Positions 11,202 through 21,200 of a stretch of 36,616 nt of DNA are shown piece by piece. Positions within the stretch are counted from its first letter, which is position 1. The number at the start of each line of letters is the position of its first letter. The notes beneath the pieces are model-generated. The model was given only the letters and a program-made list of their open reading frames with translations. It ran no database searches and was not told the DNA's origin. The stretch spans positions 1 to 36,616 of the forward strand of contig JAMQCK010000215.1 of the NCBI GenBank assembly GCA_024196135.1, in the 5' to 3' direction. The position numbers and the translations under genes are program-made. This stretch comes from Pleurotus ostreatus/Saccharomyces cerevisiae fusant (lineage: Eukaryota > Opisthokonta).

Positions 11202-11499
11202 AAGTTCAACCGTGAGAAGCAACTGCCAAGCTCGAGCATCGGCATCTGCCGGAGCTCGGCAAATGCCGGCTTTTCTTCCGACCTCGGATTCGTGACTTTT
11301 GGGACTCCCTCAACGCGGGAAAACATATGTATCGATACATATACTCATAATACGCTCAAAGGTAGCCTCAAATTACGCACAAAGGCCATGGAGAACTATG
11401 TCCTCTGGGCCCAGATTCGAACCGCCGACCTTGGGGATCACGATCACGAACGCAAAATCCGAAATTGAACCTGGTCCTTCCCGCCGACCGTAATGCGCA
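11202..11499 (-). repeat. Right arm of the inverted repeat
   Basis: This is the inverted partner of 10462-10757. It repeats the 18-bp palindrome around 11325-11342 and the B-box-like string in the opposite orientation. Beyond TGCGCA at 11499 and beyond the inner AAGTTCAAC at 11202 the similarity stops abruptly, which defines the borders. Confidence 0.85.
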
Positions 11500-11949
11500 C
11501 CGTCCCTTCAGTCACTCTTAGCGTGCCTTCTCTACTTCCCACTGGCTCCGAGCTTACGGCCCGAAGAGCAGAGATGCCGCGATGAACGTGCGACCTCCGT
11601 TCTGTGTATCCGTGCTTGGACTTGTAGGTCCAAGCATCACTGTTCCTATTTCGGTACAATGACGATCGACGCGCGACACATGCCGCGCCCATCGCGCCTT
11701 GTACGCCGACCTCATGGTCGCTTTCGACTTGCCTGTCCTCATTGTCCTCTTCATCATGCACGCTCTCCTTTGACTCGAATTGCGATGCCACTGGCCGCTC
11801 AGAACGTCCCAAGAGCGCCGAGCGCGTCAGGAGTCGTGTCCGGAATACTCGACACGACGGGCGCGCGCACTGCTTGCTCGCGGAGTTTGGGATCCAATAA
11901 GCCTTACTCTCGCTATCTGCTTTAAGACGCCCTGCACTGCGCGCTGCTA

Positions 11950-12640
11950 CCTCGTCGTGGCGCGCATCCAATGACGCTGCGAGGGGCTCACACAATCGGA
12001 TAGCCGGGTTTTGGGGTGCGTCTCCATCTCCATCTCATCAAAGTACTCGCTCATACAGCCTTGCAAGGCATCTCTATAGGCCAGCGGTATCCCCCCCTCT
12101 AATCCCTGGAAGCGGAGAACAGCGACGTGCAGCTTGAGATCGTCTGGTGCGTCACTGCCTTGCTGATCGAGCCTCTTCTGACTAGCCACGGTGCCCCAGA
12201 CCACCCCTCAATGCACACAATGTAAGCCATAGCTTTACCTTGAGAGCCGTCTGCACCGGCAAGGTCGTAACTGCAAGTCTCCAACGCTGAACTCTTGATG
12301 ATCTCGTCGACCGTATCGGCTCGCGAAGCACAAGGCCATCGTCACCCGCAGGCGGCTGTTTGACGGCGATCGTCCTCTTTGCCTTGACAAGCGATGCGAC
12401 TGTATGTCATCGCCCTTCTCTCTTAAGTTTGATCTTCGCCCTCTCTGGACATTGCTTCACCAAGACTGACACATCGACTCGAGCAAACATACAAGCCTCG
12501 CCGAGCGCGTTCTTCGCGCCCGCTGGGAGTTTCGCCGCACGCGATTTCTTTGAGGAGGACTGCAACAAGGATTCAGCTTGATTCCTATAATAACATCGGT
12601 GTGCGAGCACGCCCTCTACTATGTCGGCCCCACTGAACGA
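11950..12640 (-). pseudogene. Possible decayed minus-strand gene
   Basis: Minus-strand frames look protein-like but are interrupted. Examples are KKSRAAKLPAGAKNALGEA and then an in-frame stop. The frame resumes as KRTIAVKQPPAGDD and leads to a possible 57-nt-class intron (gtaaag...ctag). It then gives KRLDQQGSDAPDDLKLHVAV and YRDALQGCMSEYFDEM. The family is not recognised. The stop and the unclear ends suggest a relic. The adjacent inverted-repeat element may have broken it. Confidence 0.25.
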
Positions 12641-13064
12641 TCAGCAGTACTATATGCATACTTTGTCGTCTATATACGTGTGAAATATACGGCCGACCTT
12701 TTCTCTCTTCGTCCCTTCTGAGTACGCTACTCCAGCGCACCGACTCCCGTCTTGCGCGGCGATATCCTCGGTGCGCACTGCGCGCTGAAGGCTGTAGAAT
12801 CCTAGTACGCCCTCCGCTTCCCTCCTTCCGACATCACGTACTAGTAATTCCGAGCAGATCTTGCACGCGCATTCAATGTCTTCGCCTGTCGTGACCCTAT
12901 GGGCGGCGTTCGTGCTAGCTGTCCTAGTATCTCAACTGAGGCTTCGTTATACTAGGACTTGCTGTCTCGAGGTCGCAGCGCTTCGATGTACTAGCTTGCG
13001 CGGCTGAGCTATCTCACTTATAAGTATCTGGCTGACGCTTACTGTTCCTCTCCTCTCTTGTCCA

Positions 13065-14174
13065 GGCGAAGGCACGTGCCAACTCAAGGCAGGGTCGTCC
13101 GCCCTCCGATGCGCCGCGCCCGAGTCTGGCTTTCGAAGATTGTGCGTTGACGAGGGAAAGGTGAGCTCTAGCATCGTCGACATGTTCTCCGAGATGTGAC
13201 GCCCTCTTAACACTAGACGAGGAACTTCTGAAGCGCTCTTGGACTCACTCTGTAGGCATTCATCACTTTTGAAGTGGGACGCAGGTGAGCTTTCTGGCAC
13301 GCCGTCTAATCATCCTGCTGACCTACGGTACAGCCGTAGCCGTAGTTAAAATCAGGCCGCAGACGTCAACAAATATTACTTTGTCGATCATTCTGCTGTT
13401 GCTCTCACTGCTATCAACTGGCGTAAACCGGTCTCAACAGGCTGCTTTCGGAGACGCAGCAGGCCCATCGCATGGCATTGGCATTGCCGTCTGGTGTCCT
13501 CGTGAAACTTCAGCGCGATCATTACCAAACTGATGGACAGAAAGCGGCACGAGATCGGCTCCTAGTTCTCTTCTAGGTATTCGCCTCATACACCTTCAAG
13601 ACGTTATGTGCCCGACTCGCGAGCAGTCGTAAGCGGCTGGTCGAAGGAAAGGACACTAGTATGTGATTGCCTACTTCTTTGAGATGCACGCGTTCCTTTC
13701 AACGCACAGTCCAGGCGGCTCAACAGTAACTTCATCAGATTAGCAACTGCTGCAGGTCTCTGCAAGGTCCTCGACGCGAGAGCCGTTAGCCAAGAAACGC
13801 ATCGATCTCCATAGGCTGGCCACATGTCACGGCATTCGTCCTGAATGACTGCAGCGCCCGGCGCTTGTGGCTATATGGGGCGGTGGCAAACCGCGGTGTT
13901 GTGTCCCAGGTGAGTTCTCGACCGGCGTTCGTGGAAGATCACACTGATCGATGCATAAAGGTGTATGTCTCTTTGCCTGCCCATGCCGATGGGAGCATCA
14001 GTTGTCAGCCATTCTCTACACCATCGTGAAAGCTTCGGTACGAAGAAACGGCGTTTACGTCGCAAGGTACGGCCTGTGTTGATGGATCTTCAATATGTGC
14101 CATTCAAAGACGCATCGACCCGAGTCTTATGGACAGCCTTCGAAACTAACTCTCCCGGTCAGTTTCGGGGTTGA
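13065..14174 (+). pseudogene. Degenerate multi-exon gene relic, perhaps FunK1 kinase-like
   Basis: Several plus-strand segments look like exons bordered by gtgagt/gtgagc donors and cag/tag acceptors. One is SDAPRPSLAFEDCALTRE near 13110. Another is NKYYFVDHSAVALTAINW near 13370, and a third is GVLVKLQRDHYQTDGQKAAR near 13495. Near 13815-14000 the text HVTAFVLNDCSARRLWLYGA continues across a 51-nt intron (13910-13960) into VYVSLPAHADGSISC. In-frame stops and frame changes break the reading frame. The pattern of an aromatic/VDH segment followed by a 'RLW' strand weakly recalls the N-lobe region of basidiomycete FunK1 kinases, but this is a guess. Confidence 0.3.
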
Positions 14175-14606
14175 TTGCAGCCTTAACTTGTAACCCGGTT
14201 CGTCTTGTTGACCTACTTCGCGCGACTTGTAATCATGGCATTGTTCAGCGGCGTGACTACGTCAAGTATCGAAGGGGGCGAACCGGCGACATCTGAAAGA
14301 CAGTATTTCTCACCTCTTCGAGGGTCCCTCTAGGGCGCTTCGAACTTCGTCATCGTTTTCAAGAAGAACAGCGTTTGCTGGCACCTCTGGTCGTACGGGG
14401 CTGATAATCTCGCAGTTAAGCAACCAATCTACATGCAATCGGCATGAAATTAATCGCCGCTCAGAGCACCCAATTTTGAGCCACAGCTTTCGCGACCAAA
14501 CAAGAACAATTCCAGCGTATGTTTATAACACACCTGTTGCCGAGCTGCTGTTTCTCTAGGCCACGAGCTTCCGGTTGCCTCCCTGCACCTCCTGTCTCCC
14601 TCGACG

Positions 14607-15606
14607 ATGAGCGGGGTCGTTGTGTATCGCCCGCCTGCGTTCATCGTCGACCAAGACCGCCTGCAGGACTACGTTACAGAACCTGGTATATACCAAGGCC
14701 TCGCTCACCCCCCGAACACGATCCCGCATCGTCTGGATGGACCAGATCACCGTCACCCTATTGGCAACGCCGACTTCGGAGGCTCATCGACCCCCGTCGA
14801 CATCCAGGCATCCGACGCTACGATGGCCTCAATAGCAGATGCTTCGCCCGAGTCCGGTATCATGCCTCCGCTCCTGTACAATGAGTGGTATGGCCAGACC
14901 TTCGACACGATGCTTCCCGGCCATCATCTCCCAGCCGACGTCGAGCATAACGCTCAGTCCTATCCGACCCACGATACTGTCCAGGAAGCGAATATAATCG
15001 CTCGATCCCCGGAGCCTGTCCACCCTCCCACTCCCTCGATCGTCTCCATTTCGCCGCTGGCTGTGACCCAGTCTGCGGGGCAGAATGGCGACGTAATGAA
15101 TATTCACTACAGTGGAGATTCTCTCCACCCGGCGCAGCGTCTTGAGGTGGCGACGCCCTCGCGCACGAGAGCCGCCATGTCGCGTCGTGCGCCCAAGGTC
15201 AAAACTCTCCACCACTGTCCCTATCCCAATTGTGGAGCCACGCTCACTAGGTTGGCGAGCCTGAAGGGTACGAATATTCTCTGCGTACCGCATTTCCGTT
15301 CGTCTTCTGATATATAGACGCAACAGACCATATACTTGTCCATGAGAATGCACGACGGTACCTTTGTTCTCATGTAGAGTGCGGCAGACGCTTTAATACA
15401 AGAAGTTTGCGTACAAGCCACTTCAAGCACGTACATAGGGTACGGGCGTAAGTCTTAAGAAATAGGTAGGCTCTGTTGAGGCTATTAGTGACATCTCAAG
15501 CTAACTTCCTGTCAGATTGTTGGTCTCGATGGCTCGAGAGGTATATGATATCAACGAGGAGAAGGCGGAACATTTGTGTACCCTGCGGGCTGTGTTCTGG
15601 CCTTGA
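14607..15606 (+). CDS. Two-finger C2H2 transcription-factor-like protein (290 aa)
   Basis: This is a likely nuclear DNA-binding protein. Exons are 14607-15267, 15327-15447 and 15516-15606 (873 nt, 291 codons). Residues 1 to about 190 form a Pro/Ser/Thr-rich, mildly acidic region of activation-domain type. A basic linker (SRRAPKVK) precedes finger 1 (C204, C209, H222, H226; C-x4-C-x12-H-x3-H). Finger 2 follows (C234, C239, H252, H257; C-x4-C-x12-H-x4-H). The first intron splits finger 1 in phase 1, just before the residue preceding its first His. The second intron has an ideal donor (gtaagt), a ctaac branch site and a tgtcag acceptor. If it is not spliced, the protein ends at TAA 15449-15451 with 261 aa. 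A possible 5' UTR intron (gtatgt...tctctag, about 14517-14560) lies upstream. Target genes are unknown. Confidence 0.7.
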
Positions 15607-17678
15607 TGCTCTGTACTAATCACTATATTATTAATTTATAAAGGGGAATTCTAGAGAAGTATTATAGAGGAGCAAATTCACGCAACTAAAGTCTCGCGAG
15701 ACCGAGGGCGCGTGAGGGCGCCGGCTTTGTCGACTTGTAGGTCCCTGTTCGGCAATCGCCGTGGGACGATGCCAAACTGTCACAAATAGTGAGCTCCCTC
15801 TTTTCGCGACCGCCATGTTCTGAGTCCATCAAATCGTCGCGTTCCCGGTTTCGCCTTCTTCTTTCTGGCGCATCTCTTTTTTCTTTGAGATGCAGGCGGC
15901 AAGGCAAGGCCAGCACACAAATGTGAGTCGGGAGACACGAGGGCTGCAGCATCGAGTACTTGAGGTACGTACTGAACACAGCGCATGCCAGTCAAGAGCT
16001 TGCGGGCCGTGACTTCTTCATTGCTTTTTCTCCTTCGCTATTCCCTCCAGAACCGTCTCGGTGATCTCCAGCTTGTATCTATCCCATGTCTGTGCAGACC
16101 AACACGCACGTACTAAGTTGTGCACACGATATAAGGTGATAGTCGTTCTTCCTATGGCGCCGCACGCGGCTCGGTATGCATTATAACTCATCGTTTATTG
16201 TCAGTGCTAGCGATACAGACGCGTGACACGATGCGTCATGACCATACTGTCTGTCTTTTCCCCTGCTCACATTGGTTTGTTCCGCACGCGGAGGTGACAG
16301 ATGTCGGTGAGTTCTCGGAGAATGCTTCGTATATGGACTTGAGCTAATACATTGCAGGCGTAAAGCATGCTATGCGCAGATCAAAGTGCGAGTCGTACCT
16401 CCGAGCTCTCTCATCGCCTCTTCAATTTGCTCAGCTCTGAAACTGACCCTTCTTCGTTGCCATTCACAACGTCCGTACGACGGAACCATCGACGTCGGGC
16501 GACTGTACCAAGCTTCATGACAACAGTCAGTTCACCGGTAAGTGCATTCTACGGGTACTCATGCCATCGCATCGCTCATTATACCGGTACACAGGCCTCG
16601 TCGAGCGCAACGCGCTCAAGCGCGACGCGCATGAGATGCTAGTACACTCGCTCGACGAGCGCTTTCGTACGTCATCTATTTTTTTAGATCGTATTAACCT
16701 TGGTTGTTCAGCTCGAAAGCAACGGCTAGGCGCTGCTGGTCATCCCCGTCACCGATAGTCTCTGTCCCAAATAACGCCACACTGGGGATCCGAGGCGTTG
16801 GCTCGCGATAACGTGCGTATCTTATGACTTTATTTCAATTATGTGCCTCTCAAATCTCGTATTTTGAAGCACCGCGTTGATCGACCTTCAGGCTCTGCGC
16901 TGCCGTACAACGAGCCGCGTGGAAGTACATAGCCTCCATCGGTGCCGGTCGAGGGTGGCGCAGATGGCTATGAAGTCCGCGCTATACGGTCAGCGGTCGC
17001 TTTGTAGAGACCTCCAGGGACTGTTATGAGGCGAGCTTTTCAGCTGTCGTGCCGTGCTAGCAACTGACTACCTTCACCAGAGCGATCGACGAGCACCTCG
17101 ATGCTAGCGTGGTCCTCCTGACTAGCGTTATCGTGGACATCGACAACGGGCCGCTGTCGTGCAGGCTTCGCGGCACACGAGGGCTGATCGGGGCGGGCTC
17201 TCCATTCACAAATTGAATGAGCACTAATGACGAAGACAGGTCCGTCGGGCTTCTTAATTGAGGTGACGACATTGGCGATGAGGCCTTGGTACTAGGACGC
17301 CTTACGACGGACGGACGACTATCTCTTCCGGTGCTTCACCGCGCGCTCGGGAATGGCACAACCGAATGCTCACGGTCCCTCTGTTCGTCAACGCTATCAC
17401 TGCTCTACTCCATACGGCGAAGACCATAATGAGCACAGCACGGCAAGTGCGATCGTCGTACAGGTATATATACCGTTGCTTTGCGCTCAATCATTCTCCT
17501 GCTCATTGTGCTGCATCGTCAGGCTTTCGGCCGAGTGGAAAATTTCTTCCGCGTTTCTTCTGATTTCCGCAGCTGGCGCGGAATCACCGATTGCATAACG
17601 CAATATCCACGATATCCGCTCTACCTTCCCGACTTAGTGGATATCTGCGGAGTCACCTGAGCGACTAGCACGAAGACC
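15607..17678. other. Intergenic region with scattered exon-like relics
   Basis: No complete gene could be built. Short plus-strand protein-like pieces occur: SALKLTLLRCHSQRPYDGTI near 16440, GLVERNALKRDAHEMLVH near 16600, and DASVVLLTSVIVDIDNGP near 17100. Some have good intron borders, such as gtaagtgcat...acacag at about 16540-16595 and gtacgtc...gttcag at about 16668-16711. Frames do not join into one product, so this is probably decayed coding sequence. A 12-bp palindrome GGTATATATACC lies at 17463-17474. Confidence 0.3.
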
Positions 17679-18835
17679 ATGTCTTATTGGCCGCAAGAGA
17701 CCACTCAAAGTATGTTTCCCTCGCTTTTTCTCCATGTCTATGAGATTGAGTTCTCAACTACAGTGCCCGACGCATATTTCGACGCCTCAGGACCGTCTCT
17801 CGAGGACACTCCGACGGGCTGGGATCAGAGCGCATCAGGGTCGGATCTGTTGGCGCACGTCGGGGATGTTTCCTGGCCGTTATCGTCCGTGCAGTCCTCC
17901 GATGGCTACGCGAGCTCGCACGGCGCGGACCAAGCGTTCTCGTGGTCGCCAACGGACTTCTTCGACTGGGAGGGTAGTCCGTCATCCTTCCCAATAGACG
18001 GAAGCGAACCCAGCTTGTCCTCGAGCATCTTAGGCGACCCATTGTTCTTCAACACCTCCTTACTCTCCGCGGGCGAGAGCCAAGGGTCGGCATCCACCTT
18101 TTTCGAGGACCGGAACATCAGTGAGTTCATTAAGAGCGGTATCGACTCCGCCTAACACTCAATAGACTTCCGCGAAGTGCTCGACTTGCATCCTAGTATG
18201 ACTGTCAGCGATCACGCCGCGATGCTGACGAGTTCGTCGTTCGCAGGTGCGCTGATCCGCCCGGGGATGGTCCTGTGACTGACGAGCGTTCAGAACGAAC
18301 ACCTAGCGTCGACAGCGTTTCCCAGCCGATAATGAACACGCGCTCGACCCCCGGATGGAGTGAATGGCCGCACTACGTTGACGACAACCTGCTCACTTCG
18401 GCGGTTCCGTCTTCGTCCGAGTTGACGGCGACGAGCGCTGTCCAGGACCACCCGGTTCTCGCCTCGACCGGAGGTCAAAGCCCTGGAGCTGGAGCAGCGC
18501 GCCGGATCGTCGCGACGACGCAGCAGCAGAAGGCCGCCGAGCGCCGCCGGTCCAGCGCTGGTGGGAAGACATACCGTTGCCCCTTCTCTCCCGACTGCGA
18601 GTCGACATTTACTCGCAGGTTCAGCGCAATGAGTGAGTTCAAGTCCTGTCGCAAAGTCGCTCGTAATGTCGGCGTGTCTAATGGAATCCTAGATCATGCA
18701 CGGGTGCATGAGAACAAGCAGGAATTCGCTTGCGAGTTAGGATGCGGGCGCCGCTACAACACCGAGGCCTTGCGCAGGAGGCACCATAAGAAGTGTGCTC
18801 GTAAGCGGACGCAGCCCGGCGGCGATGGCTTATAG
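17679..18835 (+). CDS. Two-finger C2H2/C2HC transcription-factor-like protein (316 aa)
   Basis: Exons are 17679-17709, 17764-18120, 18166-18246, 18294-18632 and 18693-18835 (951 nt, 317 codons, no internal stop). Residues 1 to about 225 are acidic and rich in Ser, Asp, Trp and Phe (for example FSWSPTDFFDWEGSP), as in activation domains. A basic stretch (KAAERRRSSAGGK) leads into finger 1 (C252, C258, H271, H275). Finger 2 uses C283, C287, H300 and C304, a C2HC form. The intron at 18633-18692 interrupts finger 1 in phase 1 at the position also found in the 14607 and 20264 genes. Only six bases after the stop a perfect donor (gtaagt, 18841) and a later ctgttcag (about 18890) suggest a spliced 3' UTR. 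Targets are unknown. Confidence 0.75.
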
Positions 18836-19522
18836 CAAGGTAAGTGCTTTCGATGCAAGGCCATCAAGCGTATTCTCATACCTGTTCAGCCCTACCCTCC
18901 GCACTTCCTCGGACTTGAACACGTCAACGGACATATATTGGCGACGGACCAACTACTGTACTTACTACAGGACTACACGGACTACGGATTTTACGGACTA
19001 CGGACTCTGCGGGTCGGAGAAACATATCGAAGGACTAAAACTGAAATTGGACTTGTACTACATACTGAACGCTGGACAACTTATGTACAGTACATTAGTG
19101 AAGAGAGCCACAGGACAGCGTCGCTTCAGACTTTGTTGTATCTACCTACTATGAAGCAAGGACTGGTCGCAGACGAGACATTGTAGCGCTGGTATCGGGC
19201 TAGTACATACGGACCAAGATCTCTCCCGACGCGGAGATGCAGACTTTGAATACTGACCAACGTCTACTTCGTACTCGTGAAGTCGAACTGTGACAAACGT
19301 GACGCCCTACATGTCACCTGATTTACGGAATATGCCGAAGGCTCGCGCCGACGCCACATGGAATCGGCGTTTTGCCCTCACCTCATCCAGTCAATCACCG
19401 GCCCTGGAAGTGCCCCAAGCACCGCTCCCGCGCGCTTCTCTGCACGTACTACCAAAGACTTGAATATATGTGCTTCGTCTATAGAAGGTTCCTGCATCGT
19501 GACCCTCATAGCGCGCTCGACC
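18836..19522. other. 3' flank and intergenic spacer
   Basis: It starts with the probable 3' UTR intron of the 17679 gene. A short direct repeat of GGACTACGG lies around 18973-19010. No gene is supported on either strand. Confidence 0.4.
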
Positions 19523-20248
19523 GACAACTCGCATAGCCATGAATCTGACCGCGGCCAGCGTACGTGGCCCTTATCTCTTTCTCGAACACTCTTTACAGCC
19601 AACGGGATACATATTGTCGGTAAGCGCCATCCCTCGACCGTCAATGTCGGTGCCTTCTGACTATCTCTGCAGACAACGCGGAGCTCGAGCAGACAATGAC
19701 TGTAAGCGCCCATATGGCGGCGCTTAAGGCGCGCCGGTTGGCGGCAAAGGAGCGCGCGTGCAGACAACGGTTGATGGTCGCCCCGAGACCTGCAGACAAC
19801 CATTGAGTCCTGCCGGCAATTGCGCAGCCATCGACCGACAATCTATACCTGCTGTTTGTAAGGCGGTCCTTCGCCTAATTCATCGCGTCATCGAACCTTG
19901 AAGTTCACGGCTGGCTCGGAGGGCTTCTTCACGGTCATCTAGCCCTGTGGGTGCATTCAATGCTTGCTTCGAATCCTTCGCGGTTCTGCGGAGAAGACCG
20001 ACAACGAGGGAACGCCGAAGCCTTGGTAATGCGTCCGCGCGCCTTCCATCAAGTTTTCGGGACTTCATCTCGATCGTACTCGGATGGCGGCGGTGCGACT
20101 TGCATGCAGAATGTCATCCCGTTCTCACTAGTATGCCTCGCGATTCATTTGCACCAAAGCGCGTGTACAAAGATTGCCATTCGTCTCCAATCTGTATTGT
20201 GCTTTGCGGGTACTTAAAGTCGACAGCTAGCGCTCGTACACCGACAAC
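19523..20248 (+). repeat. Cluster of eight same-strand GACAA[C/T] motifs
   Basis: GACAAC or GACAAT starts at 19523, 19672, 19692, 19763, 19795, 19837, 20000 and 20243, all on the plus strand. Most are preceded by CC or GCA (CCGACAAC or GCAGACAAC). By chance fewer than one would be expected on one strand over this length. The last copy lies 16 bp before the ATG of the 20264 C2H2 gene, so the set may be a binding-site cluster in its upstream region. No gene was supported in this interval. Confidence 0.45.
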
Positions 20249-20263
20249 ACCTTCCTTGACAAC

Positions 20264-21200
20264 ATGTGCTACGCGTATGTGACTTTTCTTCTTGCGCTCA
20301 TGTCGCGCTGACTATACTTGGAGATAGAGGGTCGCACGACTATGACAATACGCAGACCGTCTCGGCACAGCTACTCGCCCGGGGACTACGTGAGCGAAAA
20401 TCTTGTTTTCCCGCATCTACTCACGATTTTGCCATAGCTTGTTCAGACATCCTCATTCAGTCCAGGCAAGGATACCCGCTGTGTCTTCCTGAGCCCTCTG
20501 TTCAGCCTGTTGACGCTGGGATTACACCATGTGTCAAGGGTCTCGGTATGCATAGGTCAATCATTACCTCGTTCTACCATTGACGCTTTTGACGCGCTTA
20601 CAGACGATCCCGCACTCCTCGAGCGCGACGAGTGGTACTTCACAGAATCATCGCTAGAGGCGGACACCTTCTCATCGTGGACTTCATATGGAGGCATGGA
20701 TGCAATGGTAAATCCCCTGCATTGTACCCCGGTGGCCATGTACGATGTCGACCCGTCTTGGAACAATACCGGGGCAGATTTCGCATCTCCGATTGATATG
20801 CCGCAAGGCCCACGTGGAGGGGTGGAATTTCGGAGCGAAGTTGGCTCACAAGCGCAGTCGCAAGCGGCAAAGAAGCGTAGAGCCTCAACGCGTTTGCACA
20901 ATCGAGGTTTTACCTGTGATCAATGCCACAAGACGTTTACAAGGAAGAAAAACCTGATCGGTGCGCGCAGCTCTTTCTGTGGTATTCGTGGCGCTGAGGC
21001 CTTGAAAAGATCATATACAGCGCCATCGAAATCTCAAGGCATTCGGCTGTCATGAACATGATTGCCAGTCGCGCTTCAACACAAAGAGCGATCTGGAGAG
21101 GCATGTCAAGACTGTCCATACTACCGAGCGTCCGAATAAGAAAAGGTGGGCTTATACGAGCAACGACGTTTGACCTTTGACCGGAAACTATAGGGCGTAG
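20264..21200 (+). CDS. Two-finger C2H2 transcription-factor-like protein (223 aa, 6 exons)
   Basis: Exons are 20264-20274, 20328-20389, 20447-20545, 20604-20960, 21010-21145 and 21194-21200 (672 nt, 224 codons). The first exon is only 11 nt and the last only 7 nt. The middle is acidic (DDPALLERDEWYF), followed by a basic stretch (AAKKRRASTRLH). Finger 1 is C162, C165, H178, H182 (C-x2-C-x12-H-x3-H). Finger 2 is C190, C195, H208, H213. The intron 20961-21009 sits in phase 1 at the same place in finger 1 as in the two neighbours. It must end in AAG: the more usual CAG 11 bases further on would shift the frame and destroy finger 2. Targets are unknown. Confidence 0.7.

Larger units (their letters stand above)
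10462..11499. mobile_element. Short non-autonomous inverted-repeat element (1038 bp)
   Basis: Two arms of 296 and 298 bp are inverted copies that differ at only about three places. They enclose 444 bp of unique, more AT-rich, non-coding sequence (10758-11201). The near identity means the structure is recent or has been homogenised. It encodes no transposase. It could be a MITE-like element with long terminal inverted repeats, or two copies of one short repeat inserted head to head. No clear target-site duplication flanks it. Confidence 0.75.

Noticed and set aside
14829..15353. Minus-strand 174-codon frame over the 14607 gene
   Set aside because: It is a shadow of the GC-rich coding strand and has no family features; the plus strand holds a clear finger pair.
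19378..19803. Minus-strand 141-codon frame upstream of the 20264 gene
   Set aside because: No start context, splice signals or recognisable motifs; left as unassigned sequence.
20961..21020. Canonical CAG acceptor at 21018-21020 for the 20264 gene
   Set aside because: It shifts the frame, ends the protein at once and loses a perfect second zinc finger; the AAG acceptor at 21009 keeps both fingers.
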